From: Candidatus Desantisbacteria bacterium CG1_02_49_89
GTDB taxonomy: Bacteria; Desantisbacteria; UBA1551
DNA length: 14,912 nucleotides
NCBI GenBank assembly: GCA_001871075.1
Contig: MNUP01000068.1
Location: forward strand, 1-14,912
Direction: 5' to 3'
The translations under genes and the position numbers were made by a program. Numbering within the stretch: position 1 is the stretch's first letter; each line of letters starts with the position of its first letter. The notes under the pieces are model-generated. The model was not told where the DNA came from and did not search any database. It saw nothing but the letters and a program-made list of their open reading frames with translations. Of the stretch, positions 13,077 to 14,912 are shown piece after piece.

Positions 13077-14309
13077 ATGCGTAAAGTTTATTTAGATAAC
13101 CATTCCTGCACGAAAATCGACGAGCGGGTCCTGGCCGAAATGCTGCCCTTCCTGAAAGAGGAATACGGCAACGCCCAGAGCATGCACGCGCTCGGGGCAA
13201 AAGCGAAAGACGCGCTTGAAAAAGCGCGCTCGCAGGCCGCTTCCCTGATCGGCGTGAAGGCCGAGGAGATATATTTTGCGTCCTGCGGCTCAGAGGCGAA
13301 CAACCTTGCGGTAAAAGGGGTTGCGCAGGCTTACGCGCAGAAAGGCAGGCACGTGGTAGTTTCCGGAATAGAGCACTTTTCCGTTCTTTACGCGGCAAGG
13401 CGGCTCAGCCAGCAGGGTTTTGAGGTGACATACATTCCGGTGGACAAATACGGCGCTGTTTCACCGGAAGACGTGAAAAGATCGGTCAGGAAAGACACGG
13501 TCCTTGTTTCCGTGCAGCACGCGAACCCGGAGATAGGGACTGTCCAGCTTGTAGAGGAAATATCAAAGATCGTTCACGGGCAGGGAGCGGTTTTCCACAC
13601 GGATGCCGTGTGCACCGCGGGCATTGTTCCAGTGGACGCGGGCAGGTTCGGGGCAGACCTCCTGACCTTTTCAGGTTCTCAGTTCCACGGGCCCAGGGGA
13701 GCAGCTGCGCTTTATGTTAAAAAAGGCGTGAAGATAGTGCCTCAGATCGACGGGGGGATACAGGAAGGCGGAAGGCGGGCCGGCACTGAGAACATTCCGG
13801 CAATAGCCGGGTTTGGAAAGGCGTGCGAGATCGCCGCAGCTGAAATGGAAGGGAATATTGAAAAAATGATACTGCTCAGAGACAAGCTTATAAATGGGAT
13901 GCGGGAAAAAATAGAATATATATACCTGAACGGGCATCCTGAAAAAAGGCTTCCCAACAACGTGAATTTCTCGGTCGAGTTCATTGAGGGGGAAGGAATG
14001 ATGCTGCTTCTTGACGAGGCAGGGATCTGCGTTTCAAGCGGTTCTGCCTGCGCTTCAAAAGCACTGAAGATGTCCCATATCCTGACCGCGATCTGCGTTG
14101 ACGCCGCGGTTGGCCAGGGCTCGGTTCTTATGACGCTTTCAAAATACAATACCGCAGAAGATGTCGATTACGTGCTGGCCGAGTTCCCGCCCATCGTGAA
14201 AAAGCTGAGGGATATGTCCCCGCTTTACGCCTATTTCAAAAAGACCGGTAACCGGCAGGTTGCGGGTCCGGGTACAGATTACGATCACAAACACAAGGAC
14301 GAAAATTAA
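13077..14309 (+). CDS. NifS/IscS-family protein lacking the PLP lysine
   Basis: The fold is that of a class V aminotransferase/cysteine desulfurase: YLDNHSCTKIDERVLAEM at the start, GSEANNLAVKG (71-81), IEHFSV (98-103), HANPEIGTVQ (148-157), HTDAV (174-178), GGRRAGTENIPAIAGFG (231-247) and the catalytic-loop Cys in SSGSACASKAL (C325). The Schiff-base lysine of the usual SGHK motif is Gln202 (SGSQFHGPRG), and the preceding His is Ser201. The PLP-contact Gln of HxDAxQ is Cys179, and the substrate-binding Arg of the xIRFSLGR block is Leu351 (SVLMTLSKY). Normal PLP-dependent cysteine desulfurase activity is therefore doubtful. A. fulgidus IscS, also without the lysine, is a precedent for a structural or ligand role with IscU. 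ATG 13077 has GAGG five bases upstream; the in-frame TTG at 13053 lies in repeat DNA. iscU follows. Confidence 0.92.
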   Translation: MRKVYLDNHSCTKIDERVLAEMLPFLKEEYGNAQSMHALGAKAKDALEKARSQAASLIGVKAEEIYFASCGSEANNLAVKGVAQAYAQKGRHVVVSGIEHFSVLYAARRLSQQGFEVTYIPVDKYGAVSPEDVKRSVRKDTVLVSVQHANPEIGTVQLVEEISKIVHGQGAVFHTDAVCTAGIVPVDAGRFGADLLTFSGSQFHGPRGAAALYVKKGVKIVPQIDGGIQEGGRRAGTENIPAIAGFGKACEIAAAEMEGNIEKMILLRDKLINGMREKIEYIYLNGHPEKRLPNNVNFSVEFIEGEGMMLLLDEAGICVSSGSACASKALKMSHILTAICVDAAVGQGSVLMTLSKYNTAEDVDYVLAEFPPIVKKLRDMSPLYAYFKKTGNRQVAGPGTDYDHKHKDEN

Positions 14310-14433
14310 CCACAGAGGCCACGCCTTAAAGATTGGCGGGCACGGCACGGAGACATAGAGAATTATTAGAGTCAGAGATTCAAAGAGCCGTAGAGTCAAA
14401 GTAGAAACTCTGTGCCTCGGTGTCTCCGTGGTT
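14310..14433. repeat. Inverted repeat of the CACGGAGACAC family, with a nested insert
   Basis: The left arm (ccacagaggcc...cacggagacatagag, 14310-14360) and right arm (ctctgtgcctcggtgtctccgtgg, 14409-14431, opposite orientation) are the same family as 10987-11010. The left arm is split by about 25 bases containing cgcc...ggcg. Between the arms lie agagtc/agattcaaag units. The right arm ends 35 bases before the iscU start. Confidence 0.7.
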
Positions 14434-14467
14434 TATCTTAAATCGGTGTAATCATATCGGAGGTTAT

Positions 14468-14845
14468 ATGCCATTTTATTCGGAAAAAGTGCTTGATCAT
14501 TTCAAGCATCCCAGGAACGTGGGGGAAATAGAGAATGCTGACGGGACAGGGGAGGTCGGGAACCCGGTTTGCGGGGACATGATGACTTTCTACGTCAAGA
14601 TCAAGGATAACAAGATCGAGGACGTTAAATTCAAAACCTTCGGCTGCGGCGCTGCGATAGCCGTATCGTCTATGGTGTCTGAGATGGCAAAGGGGAAAAC
14701 GCTTGAAGAAGCGATGAAGCTGACCAACGAGATGGTCGCACAGGAGCTTGGCGGCTTGCCGCCCAACAAGCTTCACTGCTCAAACCTGGGCGCGGACGCC
14801 CTTCACAAGGCCATAGAAAACTATCTCACCAAACAAAATAAATAA
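14468..14845 (+). CDS. iscU: IscU/NifU-N-type iron-sulfur cluster scaffold
   Basis: IscU-type proteins assemble [2Fe-2S] or [4Fe-4S] clusters on three cysteines and pass them to target proteins in the cytoplasm. The 125-residue product has MPFYSEKVLDHFKHPRNVG at the start, the first ligand with its conserved Asp in NPVCGD (C35, D37), FGCGAAIAVSS (C60) and LHCSNLGADAL (H103, C104). All four key positions are present, and the length fits a stand-alone scaffold without NifU's extra ferredoxin-like and Nfu domains. The PPxK motif is seen as LPPNKLHCS, close to the LPPVKxHCS consensus. I chose ATG 14468, with CGGAGG five bases before it; the ATG at 14420 would add 16 unrelated residues from repeat DNA. 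It follows the lysine-less NifS homologue and is presumably its partner. Confidence 0.95.
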   Translation: MPFYSEKVLDHFKHPRNVGEIENADGTGEVGNPVCGDMMTFYVKIKDNKIEDVKFKTFGCGAAIAVSSMVSEMAKGKTLEEAMKLTNEMVAQELGGLPPNKLHCSNLGADALHKAIENYLTKQNK

Positions 14846-14849
14846 TTTC

Positions 14850-14884
14850 CACGAAAGCACGAAAGTGTCACGAAAGCACGAAAG
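14850..14884. repeat. Two 16-bp direct repeats after iscU
   Basis: Cacgaaagcacgaaag occurs exactly at 14850-14865 and 14869-14884. Each copy is itself a double cacgaaag unit. The remaining 28 bases to the window end show no gene. Confidence 0.85.
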
Positions 14885-14912
14885 TAGATCTATTTTGCTC
14901 ATGACACATGAC

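Noticed and set aside
13677-13682. Single sequencing error explaining the missing PLP lysine
   Set aside because: One change (CAG to AAG) could restore Lys, but the neighbouring His-to-Ser, Gln-to-Cys (179) and Arg-to-Leu (351) changes are independent and the reading frame is intact.
14420-14467. Upstream ATG start for iscU
   Set aside because: It falls in the right arm of an intergenic repeat and adds non-conserved residues. CGGAGG precedes the ATG at 14468, and MPFYSEKVLDHF matches family N-termini.

Overview
The window is a 14.9 kb stretch of bacterial chromosome with fourteen protein genes, all on the + strand. No RNA gene, insertion sequence or CRISPR array is visible. Sigma-54 and prolipoprotein diacylglyceryl transferase show that it is bacterial. 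A V/A-type ATPase subunit pair, a flavodiiron protein with its high-molecular-weight rubredoxin, and a rubrerythrin-like protein point to an anaerobe. Frequent AGG (Arg) and ATA (Ile) codons, about 50% GC, and intergenic spaces packed with short repeats suggest an uncultivated anaerobic lineage of the Omnitrophota/Elusimicrobiota kind. That placement is an inference; no marker here fixes the phylum.

Layout. Positions 1-1119: tsaD (tRNA t6A modification), behind a degenerate repeat half-element. 1227-1670: a MgtC/SapB-type membrane protein. 1716-4331: a GalT-family nucleotidylyltransferase, then glycogen synthase glgA. 4417-5850: rpoN (sigma-54). 5935-8333: a coiled-coil V-ATPase G/H-type stalk subunit and the membrane subunit I, with no other V-ATPase subunit alongside. 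8354-9163: nadX-type L-aspartate dehydrogenase. 9277-10116: lgt. A consensus sigma-70 promoter at 10113-10141 then precedes hrb (flavin reductase-rubredoxin fusion), fprA (flavodiiron O2/NO reductase) and a rubrerythrin-like diiron protein, ending at 12963. Last come a NifS/IscS-family protein (13077-14309) and an IscU-type Fe-S scaffold (14468-14845).

How the genes fit together. Hrb, FprA and the rubrerythrin-like protein form a recognisable oxygen/NO/peroxide defence set: Hrb passes electrons from NAD(P)H to the diiron site of FprA. The Fe-S pair downstream fits the same iron-sulfur economy. However, the NifS homologue has Gln where the PLP-binding lysine should be, has lost two other cofactor or substrate residues, and keeps the catalytic loop cysteine. 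It is therefore probably not an ordinary cysteine desulfurase. It resembles the lysine-less IscS described from Archaeoglobus fulgidus and is the most interesting point in the window.

The second theme is the intergenic DNA. Nearly every longer gap holds its own family of short tandem or palindromic repeats, and several families recur. Repeats supply the stop codons of tsaD, glgA and rpoN, lie directly against start sites (lgt, tsaD), and appear in frame inside tsaD.
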